64,000 nt of DNA. Origin: Branchipolynoe longqiensis. Lineage: Eukaryota; Annelida; Polychaeta; Phyllodocida; Polynoidae. The translations under genes and the position numbers were made by a program. This document shows, one piece after another, positions 39,267 to 50,113 of this stretch. Position 1 is the stretch's first letter. Each line of letters opens with the position of its first letter. The notes below the pieces were generated by a model. The model did not search any database, had not been told where the DNA came from, and worked only from the letters and a program-made list of their open reading frames with translations. The stretch covers positions 3,803,923 through 3,867,922 of the forward strand of contig CM059199.1 in NCBI GenBank assembly GCA_030323885.1. The letters are read 5' to 3'.

Positions 39267-41880
39267 CTCAACTCAAACCATGCCACAAAATGGGGCACTA
39301 GAAGCTGGGGTATAAGCGACCACGAACTAGTATATGTAACCAGGAAAAAGCTTAAAAGCACAAATCACTATGAATACAAAATGGGCAGGTCCTTAAAAAA
39401 CTACTCAGAAGATACATTAAAAAATCATCTGCACCAAAACATAAACAACATCACACAAAACAGAGATGATGTTGATATCTATTGGGACAACATCATCACA
39501 GAAATAAGAAAATCAATTGATGAGATGTGTCCCATGAAGAAAATAAAAGTACAAAAAAACCAAGACCCTTGGGTAGACAAAGACCTGCTAACACTCATCA
39601 CAACCAAAAGTAAACTGGGTGATAAAGCAAAACGCACAGAAACAATAGAAGACAAACTGGCCTACCGCATCGCCAGAAACAACTGTCTCAAAGCTGTGAG
39701 AACAGCAAAAAAGAAATACATAATAAAGCAGGACAAAGACTGGGGAAGCAACACAAACAAATTCTGGAAAAATGTAAACCTATTATTCCCAAAAAATAAC
39801 AAAGAAGAGCATACAAACTTCCAAGATAACGAAGGGGCAATGCTCACAGACAAAGATGCAGCAAACAAACTGAACAGACACTTTGCCACAATAGGGCAAA
39901 AGCTGTCAGAAAAATTCAAAAAAAGATGGGAAAACAGATCAGGAACTGTGGAGAACGAAATCCCCACCTGCAAAACAGATATGATAGAAGTAAAAAAATT
40001 AATAAATGACATAGACACGAATAAACCAAGTGGAATAGATGAAATACCAACCAAAATACTGAAAGAGGCACTCCAAGCCATCCCGGCCACCATAGTAGAC
40101 CTATTCAACATCTCCTTTGAGCAGGGGCGTTTTATCTCAGCCTGGAAAATGGCAACCATCACCCCCATTCACAAGGGTGGAGACAAACAAAACATGGGAA
40201 ACTACAGGCCAATATCAATTCTTCAAACCCCAGGCAAGCTCATTGAAAAAGTGTTACATAGACACATCAATGAACACCTGGAAAAAAATGATATACTAAA
40301 CGAAAGACAAGGGGGCTTCAGGAAACTGCACTCCACATCAAAAACAATAGCTAACCTAACAAATGACATAATGGCATCAATGAACCAAAAACAATTAGTT
40401 GGAGCCGCCTTCATTGACTTCAGCAAAGCATTTGACACAGTAGACCACAAAATACTACTGGAAAAACTAAAAACCATGGGCATAAAATCCAACACTATGG
40501 ATTGGATAAGATGCTACCTGAACAACAGGCAACAGAAAACAAAAATAAACAATACACTATCAGACAACCAACCTGTCACATGTGGTGTACCCCAAGGGTC
40601 AGTGTTAGGGCCACTACTCTTTATAATCTATATAAACGACCTTGAAAAATGGTTGCAAACTGAATGCCTCCAACTATATGCAGATGACACAGTCATATAC
40701 GCAAATGGCACCACAGAGGAGGAGGTAATAACTAAACTAAATAAACTCCTACTAAAACTAGATGAGTGGTGTGAGTCCAACAAAATAACCATCAACACAA
40801 GCAAATCAAAAACAGTACTCTTCTCGCATAAACAAATGCCAGAAAGAAAACTACACTGTAAGTTAGGAAACCAAACACTAGAAAATGTAGACCATTACAA
40901 ATACCTAGGCCTTGAGTTGGACAGCCAACTAAACTACAACCTATGTATAAATAAAATTATACAAAAAGTAAACCACAAACTGTGGCTATTTGCAAAGCTA
41001 AGAGACTACATGACACAAGAAATGTCAATAAAAATCTTCAAGGGCATGGTGCTCCCCTATTTTGACTATGGAGATGTAAACTACATGGGTGCGAGAAAAG
41101 AACTACTAAAAAAACTGCAAACACTGCAGAACAGAGCCCTAAAAATCTGTCTAAGAGTAGACAAGCTGCACCCAACCTATGACATACACAAAAGAACCAA
41201 AGTGAAACTACTAGAAAATAGGAGAATAATTCATTTGAAAACATTAGCATATAGCTATAGTCAAAACAGTAAACTTCTAACAAAACCACAAAGGGCTACT
41301 AGAGCAAATAATGCACCACTACTAAAGCAGACCAGAAGCCGAATAAAAGCTCATGAGAGAAGCACGCTGGAAATGGCTGCCAAGTTGTGGAATGCCCAAA
41401 CGGTAAAGGAACGACAAATTCCTGACCTAAAAACTTACAAAAAATATCTGTGCAAAATAAGGCTAGGAAACCCCCAGTAAGCTGCACTGCAAAGGGGCAT
41501 GTGATATGTCACGGCCCACCAGCGGGATGCCCAATGGAAGGTAACCATGCCAAAAGTAGCCAGATAACACACCACACAGCTACGTACAAGCCTATGATAT
41601 GTAAATAGGAGTAGGCTAGTCTAGTAATAAGAGTAGAAAAATAAAAACATATATACCAAGAAAATCCAAAAAAACTAACATAGGCTACTAACCATACCAA
41701 CCAATTATCTATCTGCTACTGAAATGCAGGCAATCAAATACCTTATCAGCAGCCACTGTGTGGTAAGATAACACCAACACTACAACTGGCCAGCATTGAA
41801 AACAAGCCTGGGTACCCGGGCTTATATGCTATGGACAGTATAAATACAGCCTCAATAAAAAAAAAAAATTTAAAAAAAAG
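39267..41880 (+). mobile_element. APE-type LINE, 5'-truncated, about 2.6 kb
   Basis: It comprises the reading frame at 39291-41480 and a 400-bp 3' untranslated region ending at AATAAA (41854) and an A-rich tail near 41880. Copies of this 3' end occur in reverse at 24553-24770 and 34889-35085. ORF1 and most of the endonuclease are missing, as expected for target-primed reverse transcription that stopped early. Confidence 0.85.
39291..41480 (+). CDS. LINE reverse transcriptase, endonuclease C-terminus plus complete RT region
   Basis: Function: RNA-templated DNA synthesis at a nicked target during LINE retrotransposition. The frame (729 codons) has no internal stop. There is no genuine start; the frame enters from the truncated 5' end, and the first Met at 39381 is internal. 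Residues 7-12 read GISDHE, the last conserved block of an AP-type endonuclease. RT blocks in order: PSGIDEIPTKIL, NYRPISIL, GGFRKLHST, AAFIDFSKAFDTVDH (near residue 372, first catalytic Asp), GVPQGSVLGPLLF (near 432) and YADD (463-466, catalytic). The C-terminus has KYLGLELDSQLNYN and a LWNAQTVKERQIPDLKTYKK end. Family placement in the Jockey/CR1 group is tentative. The intact frame suggests a fairly young copy. Confidence 0.85.
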   Translation, partial: WGTRSWGISDHELVYVTRKKLKSTNHYEYKMGRSLKNYSEDTLKNHLHQNINNITQNRDDVDIYWDNIITEIRKSIDEMCPMKKIKVQKNQDPWVDKDLLTLITTKSKLGDKAKRTETIEDKLAYRIARNNCLKAVRTAKKKYIIKQDKDWGSNTNKFWKNVNLLFPKNNKEEHTNFQDNEGAMLTDKDAANKLNRHFATIGQKLSEKFKKRWENRSGTVENEIPTCKTDMIEVKKLINDIDTNKPSGIDEIPTKILKEALQAIPATIVDLFNISFEQGRFISAWKMATITPIHKGGDKQNMGNYRPISILQTPGKLIEKVLHRHINEHLEKNDILNERQGGFRKLHSTSKTIANLTNDIMASMNQKQLVGAAFIDFSKAFDTVDHKILLEKLKTMGIKSNTMDWIRCYLNNRQQKTKINNTLSDNQPVTCGVPQGSVLGPLLFIIYINDLEKWLQTECLQLYADDTVIYANGTTEEEVITKLNKLLLKLDEWCESNKITINTSKSKTVLFSHKQMPERKLHCKLGNQTLENVDHYKYLGLELDSQLNYNLCINKIIQKVNHKLWLFAKLRDYMTQEMSIKIFKGMVLPYFDYGDVNYMGARKELLKKLQTLQNRALKICLRVDKLHPTYDIHKRTKVKLLENRRIIHLKTLAYSYSQNSKLLTKPQRATRANNAPLLKQTRSRIKAHERSTLEMAAKLWNAQTVKERQIPDLKTYKKYLCKIRLGNPQ

Positions 41881-41904
41881 CAAACGAAAGACAGTGCTGG
41901 GACC

Positions 41905-41960
41905 GACCAGTACTGAACTCCCAGCATGCAAAGCCATCACTTTGCATGTGCAGTCTTTCA
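41905..41960 (-). mobile_element. Possible SINE type A head fragment
   Basis: GGACCGACCAGTACTGAACT, then CCCAGCATGCAAAGCC, resembles the reverse of the type A box-B region. Short and diverged. Confidence 0.35.
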
Positions 41961-42034
41961 TTGGGGACCCGTGAGGAGTAACTTGGAATCGGCGTATTAG
42001 GGGCCAGAGTTGCCATACACAAAAAGGCAGATTA

Positions 42035-42160
42035 ATTCACCCCCCCCCCCCCCACACACACACCACCCGTCTCTCAGTTACCCACTCTAGGTCTACCCCT
42101 AACCCTGGGTCACTCCCCACCCACCACCCCACCCACCCACCACCCCACCCACAGCCAGCC
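42035..42160 (+). repeat. C-rich and CCCACC simple sequence
   Basis: A poly-C run at about 42040-42053 is followed by CACACACACC and ACCCACCCACC repeats. Confidence 0.75.
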
Positions 42161-42377
42161 TCCCACCTACCTCAGCCTACGCAACCCTCGAACCCCGACC
42201 TCACACTCCCTGGATGGCCCGGGGCTCGAATTACAATCAATGTGAACCGCTTTGTCTTGGGACACTGTTGGTCTGAGGGGGTGAGGGGGTGGGGTGGGGT
42301 GGGGCTAGGGGTGGGGGTCAGGGTTTGAGGTGTGGGTGTGTATGTGTGAGTTGTGAGGACCAGTTTTTGGTGTGCGT

Positions 42378-43135
42378 GTCTGTGTCTGTGTAGGTGTCCA
42401 TGTCTGTGTCTGTGTCTGTGTCTGTGTCTGTGTCTGTGTCTGTGTCTGTGTCTGTGTATGTGTCTGTGTCTGTGTCTGTGTCTGTGTCTGTGTCTGTGTC
42501 TGTGTCTGTGTCTGTGTCTGTGTCTGTGTCTGTGTCTGTGTCTGTGTCTGTGTCTGTGTCTGTGTCTGTGTCTGTGTCTGTGTCTGTGTCTGTGTCTGTG
42601 TCTGTGTCTGTGTCTGTGTCTGTGTCTGTGTCTGTGTCTGTGTCTGTGTCTGTGTATGTGTATGTGTCTGTGTCTGTGTCTGTGTCTGTGTATGTGTCTG
42701 TGTATGTGTCTGTGTCTGTGTATGTGGATGTGGATGTGGCTGTGTCTGTGTCTGTGTCTGTGTCTGTGTCTGTGTCTGTGTCTGTGTCTGTGTCTGTGTC
42801 TGTGTCTGTGTATGTGTCTGTGTATGTGTATGTGTATGTGTCTGTGTCTGTGTTTGTGTATGTGTCTGTGTCTGTGTCTGTGTCTGTGTCTGTCTGTGTC
42901 TCTCTGTCTGTCTGTGTCTGTCTGTGTCTGTCTGTGTCTGTCTGTGTCTGTCTGTGTCTGTCTGTCTGTTTGTGACTGTCTGTGTCTGTCTGTGTCTGTC
43001 TGTGTCTGTCTGTGTCTGTTTATTTGTGTGTCTGTCCGCATCCGTCCGTGTCCGTCCGTGTCCGTCCGTGTCCGTCCGTGTCCGACCGCGTCCGTCCGGG
43101 TCCGTCCGTGTCCGTCCGTGTCCGTCCGTGTATCT
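42378..43135 (+). repeat. Hexanucleotide array (TCTGTG)n passing into (TGTCTGTC)n and (GTCCGTCC)n
   Basis: About 500 bp of TCTGTG with scattered TATGTG and GGATGTG variants, then TCTGTCTGTG units from about 42885, then CCGTCCGTGT units from about 43035. Every frame is open on both strands for more than 190 codons (poly Cys-Leu/Val-Cys/Val-Ser or His-Arg/Gln-Thr). These are compositional, not proteins. Confidence 0.95.
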
Positions 43136-43139
43136 GTTT

Positions 43140-43595
43140 CCCCGGGTGCCGATGCCGGGTGCAGGCAAGCTGTGTTGGGTTCGAGGCTACAAATGACATT
43201 GGCCCGGAGTGAAGGCTGGAGTTAATTGAGGGAAGACTAAAACCAATTGGGCGTGGTGCAGGCTGGGACCTGCATGCAGAGTTGGGCCGGGGGCAGATTG
43301 CCTCAGATCACCAGGGCGTCTTGCATTTCAGCCATTACCTGAAAGCTGTAAGATATTTCCCTAAAGAGGTAAATCCCACATATTCCGTGTCTGCTTGAAG
43401 AATGGTGTTTCGGCGCGACACAAAAATAATATGTTGAAATGAATTTTAAAATATGCAGATTTACCTAAAGAAATCATTAAGATTTCTCAATAAAACCCAC
43501 CTCGCTAGATTTGATGGTTTGAGGTGCAAAAAAAACACAAATCCATTTTAGTTGTTCTCTGTGAAAGACAATTTATTGTGTTGCTTTCCAGTTAA
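43140..43595. other. Spacer, nothing recognised
   Basis: Moderate-complexity sequence with no match elsewhere in the window and no protein-like frame. Confidence 0.45.
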
Positions 43596-44192
43596 AAGCC
43601 TCGTTCACACGGGGCAGTTAATTTGATTCATATAAATCGCCTTGCCTAGTTCAGCTCACATTTGGCGTGTGAACGTGCGGCTGAGGCGGTTTAGGGCTAA
43701 TTCGAATCATATAATTCGGATTTTGTAAACCACCTCTGTAGGTGGTTTATATGAACCAAATTTTATGATTCGACTTATATCGCCCGTGTGAACGCAACCG
43801 ACTTACTTGAGGTGGATTAAGCACGTCACGCTATATAATATAATTTGGTCTATGAACCTGCTAGAGGTGCACATATATTTTGTTCATGATTTATTTTAAG
43901 GTGTTCACTGCCCAGCAGAAGTTTTTACGGTTCCAAAACAATATGATTCAGTCTATACATATCTAGGTCGAACCCACACTCTCTCGTGCCGACATCGACT
44001 AACCGAAACTGGCACTGGTTAGTATGGACTTGCTCATGCACAGATATCCACTTCCACCTTAAACTGACTCAAGCACTGCCCGTGTGAACGTGAAACACTT
44101 TCAAACTCAGTCCGTGTGAACACGCATCTAAATCGATTCATATGATTCACCTTGTCTAAATCGCTTTAAACTTTTCCCGTGTGAACACGGCT
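43596..44192. mobile_element. Palindromic DNA element with GTTCACACGGG ends (597 bp)
   Basis: The left end AAGCCTCGTTCACACGGG and right end CCCGTGTGAACACGGCTT match at 16 of 18 positions. A hairpin AAACCACC/GGTGGTTT (43727-43748) sits inside a longer CGAATCATA/TATGATTCG palindrome. GTGTGAACG and GATTCATATAAATCG words recur. Same plan as family H but different termini, and no clear target duplication. Confidence 0.75.
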
Positions 44193-44401
44193 TATGTCTA
44201 TAAATTTCATACAGAGTAAGACATTACATAATAGGGAAGGGAGCAGCTTCAGTGAAAGAAAATTGATTTGAATATCAGAATTATGATAGCTTCAGCTTTG
44301 ATGTGGTAGTCCTGGTTTCATTTTGGCCCGGGTGGCAGTTATTGTTTTTTTCCGCCTGAACCTTGTTGCATTAGATCCGACATATCCAACTTAGTAGATA
44401 A
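44193..44401. other. Spacer, nothing recognised
   Basis: No repeat or gene is recognised. GATAGCTTCAGCTTTGATG loosely resembles GATGGCAGCTTCAGCTC near 49393. Confidence 0.35.
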
Positions 44402-44459
44402 TTCTACACTCACCCCCCCCCCCCACCTACTACTGGCCCATTCCACCTGCAGACCTTGC

Positions 44460-44816
44460 TTAAAGTTGCATAGTCCAATGTTTTTGAATTTCTGTATTTT
44501 TTATGAGATAAATATATTAGATCGATCACTAGTATTTACTTTACATTAGTTCAAAGTTACTTTTATTTTAAATGGTAAGCTTTCGAGATATTTTGAGTGC
44601 AAACATGGAAAATTAGTTTTGGGAAGCTTGCCAAAAAACTCTGACAACATAGACTTCTGCAGTAACAGGTTCTGTTAAATTGACTCAGTATTGCCTTCTA
44701 TGCAGAAACAAATGCTTAATAAGTGCATCAGTATCTAAGTTAGATATGTAAAATCAAATCTAGATCATTGGTTTGGTTTTGAAAATTTGATATTTCATCG
44801 GACTATGCAGCTTTAA
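44460..44816 (+). mobile_element. Family T MITE, full length, subfamily 1
   Basis: TTAA at both ends (44460-44463, 44813-44816) and the GATCGATCACTAGTATTTAC marker. It shares its left flank (poly-C, then CACCTACTACTGGCCCATTC) with the copy at 7109. Confidence 0.9.
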
Positions 44817-44865
44817 GTAACTTGTCATTGCCATGCCGATGATGCCCAACAGTTCGGTTGGGGTA

Positions 44866-45184
44866 GGTTTTCAGAGTTTTATCTCCTGGCAACATCTAAT
44901 GTCATATCAGGATGGGTACCGACTTGCGACAGTGCACACTTATGATGACTCGATAGCATTGCCCCACTGGGAGACCAGGATGCCAACACCTTGACCTGAT
45001 ATCCCACTCAGTCACATTATCCTGAGACTGAGCTAACCAGTCCTTGCCCTATCCTATTAAAACCGAGCACCAAGCTAGGGAGCGAGCGACAAATATCAAT
45101 TTTGTAAGTCTTTGGTTTGAGTCGACCGGGAATTTAACTCCCTTATGGCAGACCTGCACTCTGTAGATTGGGCCACCGCCGTCA
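44866..45184 (-). mobile_element. tRNA-headed SINE, type A, nearly complete
   Basis: Reverse tail TTTCAGAGTTTTATCTCCTG, full body, and head complement CTGTAGATTGGGCCACCGCC. Confidence 0.85.
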
Positions 45185-45311
45185 GTCCAACAGTTTGCTG
45201 TACACACGCATATTAATCATTTGAAACAAAGGTTACTTAATACTCAGCTACTGACTTTAGCTACGAAGAAAATTTTGACAGAATCTCAAACTCACCGGAT
45301 TTTCCTAGTTT

Positions 45312-45460
45312 CAACTTGCATCGTCCGATGGTTTTGACTTTATGTCATTTTCTGAGATCAATATATTAGGTTGATCGTTATATATAATCTACCTTAGTTA
45401 ACTTAGATATAAGTGTTTTGTTTCCAAAACTTGATGCTTTTCATTTCATTCGATATCGAA
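45312..45460 (+). mobile_element. Family T MITE with internal deletion
   Basis: Left half CTTGCATCGTCCGATGGTTT to ATCTACCTTAG is joined directly to the right-end region (AACTTAGATATAAGTGTTTT, GATGCTTTTCATTTC). About 200 bp are missing. Confidence 0.75.
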
Positions 45461-45580
45461 TTTTTTAAATAGGAAGTTATATCCATCGTGTGAACAGATC
45501 ATATATTTAAAGTCAAAACCATCTTCTATAACATCCATTCATTCACTCAGCCCTCTGAAATAGCCAAGTCCTCCTCCAGC

Positions 45581-45760
45581 CCCCCCCCCCCCCCCCACAC
45601 ACACACGCATCCACCCCCCCCCCCAACACACACACCACACATACCACCTATCTGTAGGGTTACATTTCATTCCGCCCGTGGCTGCGGCTGCACCTTTTTG
45701 CCTGTGTGACCTCTGACCCCTGTCTCTATAACACCCCCACGCCCTCCCCCCCCCCCCCCT
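45581..45760 (+). repeat. Poly-C and (CA)n simple sequences
   Basis: Poly-C runs near 45581-45596, 45617-45624 and 45746-45759, with ACACACACAC segments between them. Confidence 0.8.
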
Positions 45761-46039
45761 TCTGACTCTATAAGTGCTCAATTCAGCAAGCAATCCTCAT
45801 TTTCTGTCCGAGTGGCCAACGCCCTTTGTCCCGTGCCCGCGTACCAAGTGTCGGGGGCGGACTGGACACAAATAGTGGAATTATTCAACTTATTAGAGTG
45901 CAAGTCCCAAGGGCAAGAGGCACGCCCGCCTGCCACCCACCCCTACTGGGCGGGCTTTTCTTTTTATGTTTTTGTGTGGGTGTGGTGTGCTTTTTTTTGT
46001 TTGTCCTCTACCACATTTGCATATGGTGGTCGGCGTGTA

Positions 46040-46565
46040 TTGAGGGGATGGAGTTGGTGGTTGCGGTGGTGGTTGTTTGGTGGTGGTGTTGTGGAGATGT
46101 GGTGATCGTGGTTGTGATGTGGTAGTGTGGTGGTGATGGTATTGTGGTGTGGCGTTGGGGTTGGTGTTGGTGGTGTGGTGGTGGTGTGGAGTTGGTGGTG
46201 TGGGGTGGTATGGTGGGTGTGGCAGTGGTGGTTGTGGTGGTGTGGTGGTGTGGTGGTGTGGTGGTGTGGTGGTGTGGTGGTGTGGTGGTGTGGTGGTGAT
46301 GTGGTGATGGTGTGGTGGGGTAGTGGTGTGGTGGTGTGGTGGTTGGTGGGGTGGTGGTGTGGTGGTGTGGTGGTGTGGTGGTGTGGGGTGGTGGTGTGGG
46401 GTGGGGGTGGTATGGTGGGTGTGGCAGTGGTGGTGTGGTGGTGTGGTGGTGTGGTGGTGTGGTGGTGTGGTGGTGTGGTGGTGTGGTGGTGTGGTGGTGT
46501 GGTGGTGTGGTGGTGTGGTGGTGGTGGTGGTGTGGTGGTGGTGTGGTGGTGGTGTGGAGGTACAT
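46040..46565 (+). repeat. (GTGGTG)n simple repeat
   Basis: GGTGGTGTGGTGGTGTGGTG-type array of about 500 bp. Open frames are Gly/Trp/Val or His/Thr/Pro repeats. Confidence 0.95.
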
Positions 46566-46690
46566 GGTAGGTTGGGTAATGTTCTATAAACGTGTTGAAT
46601 CTGGGGTGAAAAACACTACATGTGCCACCTCACTCCGTTGTAACGGCTAGTCCTAGTAGTACATCATAGTTGCCAAGCTGGTGCGTCTGC

Positions 46691-46693
<3 letters not shown>

Positions 46694-46736
<43 letters not shown>

Positions 46737-47100
46737 TATATATATACATATATATATACTTTTTGTTTGTGTGTTTGTTTAATGACCCCCCCCCCCAGAA
46801 AATGTAAACATGGGCTATTGGGAGGGGGGTTATATTTGTATGCACATGTATATGTGTATATGTGTACATACTTATAAATGTATAAATGTATAAATGTATA
46901 CATGTATAAATGTATAAATGTATAAATGCATAAATGTATAAATGTATAAATGTATAAATGTATAAAGGTGTGTGTACGTGTATATGTGTAAAGGACTACA
47001 TGAGTATATGTGTATGTATGTATGTATGTATGTATGTATGTATGTATGTATGCGCATGAGTATATATGTATGTATGTAGGTGTGTATGTATGTATGCATA
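46694..47100. repeat. (TA)n, ATGTATAA and ATGT microsatellites
   Basis: A TA run at 46694-46757, AAATGTATAAATGTATAAAT repeats at 46874-46968 and GTATGTATGTATGTATG at 47005-47060. A poly-C run lies at 46788-46796. Confidence 0.9.
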
Positions 47101-47126
47101 CTCTCTCAGAATGAAGGGACCTACAC

Positions 47127-47387
47127 CTGATGGCATTAATGCACAAATGCGCAAAAGATGAAAAATTCATTGACCGCACAAATAGAATAACAAGAAGAGG
47201 AGCCTCTACTCTGCTCAATGTATGACACCCTTCAACAAATAAATATATCGGAGCACCAATCTACAAAGGTAGTGACATGTGGAATAACCTCCCTATAAGA
47301 GTCAGAGAAACAGAAACAATACTTGCCTTCAAAAATGCATATAGAGCCCACCTGGTTATTCAGGCCCTTGAACGACTACTGTGGTAA
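47127..47387 (+). pseudogene. C-terminal remnant of a second LINE reverse transcriptase family
   Basis: One frame encodes LMALMHKCAKDEKFIDRTNR, ITRRGASTLLNV, an in-frame TGA (47223), then HPSTNKYIGAPIYKGSDMWN, NLPIRVRETETILAFKNAYR and a stop at 47385-47387. The pattern of TRR, YxGAPIYxGxxxWNxLP and a final FK block is usual for LINE C-termini. It differs from the 39.3-kb element. No RT core is present. Confidence 0.7.
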
Positions 47388-47771
47388 TTACTAGCAAAGC
47401 CCTGAGCTCATGTCCCCCCTGCATTCTCGCTTGCTCTCCTGTGGGTTTCCCTCCCTACCACCCACCCCAATGGGCCCCCCTCCCCTGCCACTACCCTTAA
47501 CCATCATGAACAAACCATCAACACCGAACATCCTGCACAACTATCAATCTGTTTAAACACATTGAACATTATATGAGACAGACAAAATGTCTTGTCAACT
47601 ATAAACTTAGCTTGTTTTATAAGAGAAAAAATATAACCCACAACGATTGTTTGAGTTGCCCCGAGTATACATTTTCTACTCGGCGCTGCTCCCCATTTTT
47701 GCATGAACCACAGTCACTGGTGCTGTACATTATACAGCAGGAGCCACTCCCTTGATAGACTACATCACGGT

Positions 47772-47884
47772 TCCGACTGCGCATGTGCTGAAAACGGCGT
47801 TGGGAGCAAAGCAAAGGCGTACGGCCATTGAGTTTGCTGATACGGGCAGCGAAAAACGTCAGTTTTATTCAAAATTAATAGAAG
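47772..47884 (+). repeat. Dispersed repeat X, copy 2
   Basis: CCGACTGCGCATGTGCTGAA, GGCCATTGAGTTTGCTGATA and CAAAATTAATAGAAG, with a 20-bp insertion relative to copy 1. Confidence 0.65.
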
Positions 47885-47901
47885 TCCAAAACCCTAACCT
47901 T

Positions 47902-48220
47902 GGCGTTCTCTGTGGCGGAGTGGTTAGAGTGTCTGACTTTTTTCTAGGTCAGACTCCTAATCTGAGGGTCGGCGGTTCGGTTCCCCGTGCTCCCAGCACT
48001 GCCAATTTGGATTTCCACCGCTGTGTATAACTTACAGCGTCATCAAAGGCCAGTTGCTCTCATACCATGTCTATGTGGTGTGGGAGGTTAAAAATCCCTT
48101 GGGTCGGTAAAAGTGTAGGCTCGGGCTTTCTATCGACCAGCAGTGGAATGAGGAAGACCAGTCGTATATGACTGAAATTTCCCCTGCTTAAACAACTAAT
48201 GGACAACAACAACAACAAAA
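47902..48220 (+). mobile_element. Type C SINE, complete
   Basis: Head TCTGTGGCGGAGTGGTTAGA, box-B-like GGTTCGGTTCCCCG, body CCAATTTGGATTTCCACCGC, and tail GAAATTTCCCCTGCTTAAAC followed by AACAACAACAAC. The best reference for this type. Confidence 0.9.
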
Positions 48221-48357
48221 ATCAATTTAATATAACCTTTTTGTTAAACATGTTTTCTATATGTGTTCCAAGCGGTTTGTGTCTAGGTGGTGTGGTTTTA
48301 TCAATATTTTACTTTTTCTGTATGGAGATTGCTCACTGCCATTGACAATGCTTTGAG

Positions 48358-48432
48358 TATGGCGTATGGCCATTGAGTTTGCCGATACGCATAGGGCAAA
48401 ACTGGCATGTTATTCAAAATATATAGAAATAC
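48358..48432 (+). repeat. Dispersed repeat X, copy 3 (partial)
   Basis: GGCGTATGGCCATTGAGTTT, GCCGATACGCATAGGGCAAA and ATTCAAAATATATAGAA. Confidence 0.55.
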
Positions 48433-48435
48433 ATA

Positions 48436-48843
48436 ACAATTTGGCACAAAAATCGACGGAAGGATGCAATATTATAATAAAATGAATATGATTAAGACAC
48501 AACTCTCCATAATTAAGCATTTTGAGCTAAGAAACATACAATTTCAGTCACTTTACAGGCTGATGTTTACATCACCATTGATTAGCCAGAAGTAATTCTT
48601 GTTCGAAATATTAAAATGTCAAATGTGTCAACAAAAACTTGTTTCAAAGAAATATATAACCAATATCTGATTAACCCTACTCATTTTCTATTTCTACATA
48701 TGTCATTAACCATACGATATAAATAAAAACATGAATAAAATAAGTAAAACTGACTCTGGATATGGCTCTAACACTAGTCTGAGTGCCTAGATTTGTCTAA
48801 ATCTAAATGCACATGGCATAAGATGTCCTGATTATATTGATGT
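48436..48843. other. AT-rich spacer
   Basis: No repeat shared in the window and no protein-like frame. Confidence 0.4.
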
Positions 48844-48850
48844 AAATGCA

Positions 48851-49128
48851 CCTGTCTTGACATATTCTTGCTGGTTTGAAACCTCTATTTTCTCCCCAAG
48901 AGAGTGCCGCTGGTAACTTGCAAAAGCCAGCAGCACTTCAACACTTTTGCAGGCAGCTTTCATGAAATGTGGTTCAAGGATACCATCAAGAGAAACCTGA
49001 AGCTGAGAGACATTAAGACCGACTCATGGACCCAACTCTCACAGAAGAGAGCTAAATGGAGAGAGCGGCAATCAAGTAATGAAAGCAGTCTTTGTCGCAT
49101 CGCGACCGACAACATGATGATGATGATG
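48851..49128 (+). mobile_element. Non-autonomous derivative of the 50.4-kb LINE (internal deletion)
   Basis: The 5' part CCTGTCTTGACATATTCTTG to AGGCAGCTTTCATGAAATG matches the element at 52110. The 3' part TGGTTCAAGGATACCATCAA to (ATG)n matches the last 160 bp of the LINE at 51850-52005. AAATGCA is duplicated at 48844-48850 and 49129-49135. Confidence 0.75.
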
Positions 49129-49135
49129 AAATGCA

Positions 49136-49609
49136 ATGCTGGATAAAAGATTAATATCTTAATTTATTATATATATTTTTTTAGTTGGTATTCTATGTTT
49201 CAAGCAAGAGCTGACATGAGCTGAAACTAGCACATTTCATAGCTGCACCCAGTGTATTATCATGTGCCATGTGCTTCTGGGGGGGTTGTTTTGCTCTGAT
49301 GCATCCCACAATGCACCGCGCTGCTGGAACCGTGATGTAGTCTATTCTACAGGATCAGTGCTGTGACTAATACAGCACTGTATTATCGGAATGATGGCAG
49401 CTTCAGCTCAGCTCAGCTCAGCGCTGATGCCGTTTGTCAGGTTTTCTCTGCCTGAACTCTTCAATCGCATAACCACAGAACTATTTCACTATTAGTATGA
49501 ACTATCGATAGATATTCTGCTGAGCCAGCAGTTTTCAATGCCCGGAATACCCTTCCCAGATGGCGCCTGAAGGTGGCGCAAAGACTGAGAGGCCGCAAAG
49601 TACGGTTGG
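49136..49609. other. Spacer, nothing certain
   Basis: It contains TCCCACAATGCA (near 49305), which resembles a ZNF143/Staf core, and a CAGCTCAGCTCAGCTCAGC repeat. No gene is recognised. Confidence 0.35.
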
Positions 49610-49632
49610 TCCTGTCACACCTTGACTATCCG

Positions 49633-50062
49633 CTGGCGGGGGGAGGGTGTCAGGGGGGGGGGGGGTAGTTTGGGACCCTGGAGGGGCTCTGTCCGCGGTT
49701 AGTCTCTCCTGCACGGGGACCAGGAGGATCTACGCTGGCCACTGGAGAGATCTGCGGTGAGAAGCTGGGGGATCGCTTACCCCTGATGGCTGATGGGGGG
49801 TGGGGTGGGGGCGGGGGTGGGGGTGGGGGGCGCAGGGTGGTGGAGGTTATCAGGGTGCATTAACAGGCAGTCGGGACGGACTGGGGAAGAAATCCTCCTG
49901 TAGGAGAGAGCCCGGGGTTTATAGCGAAGGCAGGCTACTGGAGTGGCGACAGATGGGTGTGGGTGTGGGGGTGGACACGGGCATGGGTGTGTGTGTGGGT
50001 GTGTGTGTGTGGGTGTGGGTGTGGATGTGGGTGGGTGTTGGTTGGAGATGGGGAGGTTTGTG
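49633..50062 (+). repeat. G-rich and GTGTGG simple sequence
   Basis: Several runs of 8-12 G (49655-49670, 49795-49840) and GTGTGGGTGTGTGTGTGGGT repeats at 49960-50040. Confidence 0.75.
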
Positions 50063-50113
50063 GAGGAGTGTTACTAGGATATATAATATATATATACATA
50101 CACATATATATAT

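Noticed and set aside
42378..42880. Telomere-like or subtelomeric repeat
   Set aside because: TCTGTG differs from the animal telomere repeat TTAGGG, and the array is internal and interrupted.
42172..43225. Several frames of 190-290 codons on both strands
   Set aside because: Produced by the TCTGTG array; poly His-Arg, Gln-Thr, Cys-Leu and Val-Ser are compositional.
46008..46570. His/Thr/Pro and Gly/Trp frames
   Set aside because: GTGGTG simple repeat.
46664..47218. Open frame of 184 codons on the minus strand
   Set aside because: Mostly Ile/Tyr/His repeats from ATGT and TA microsatellites.
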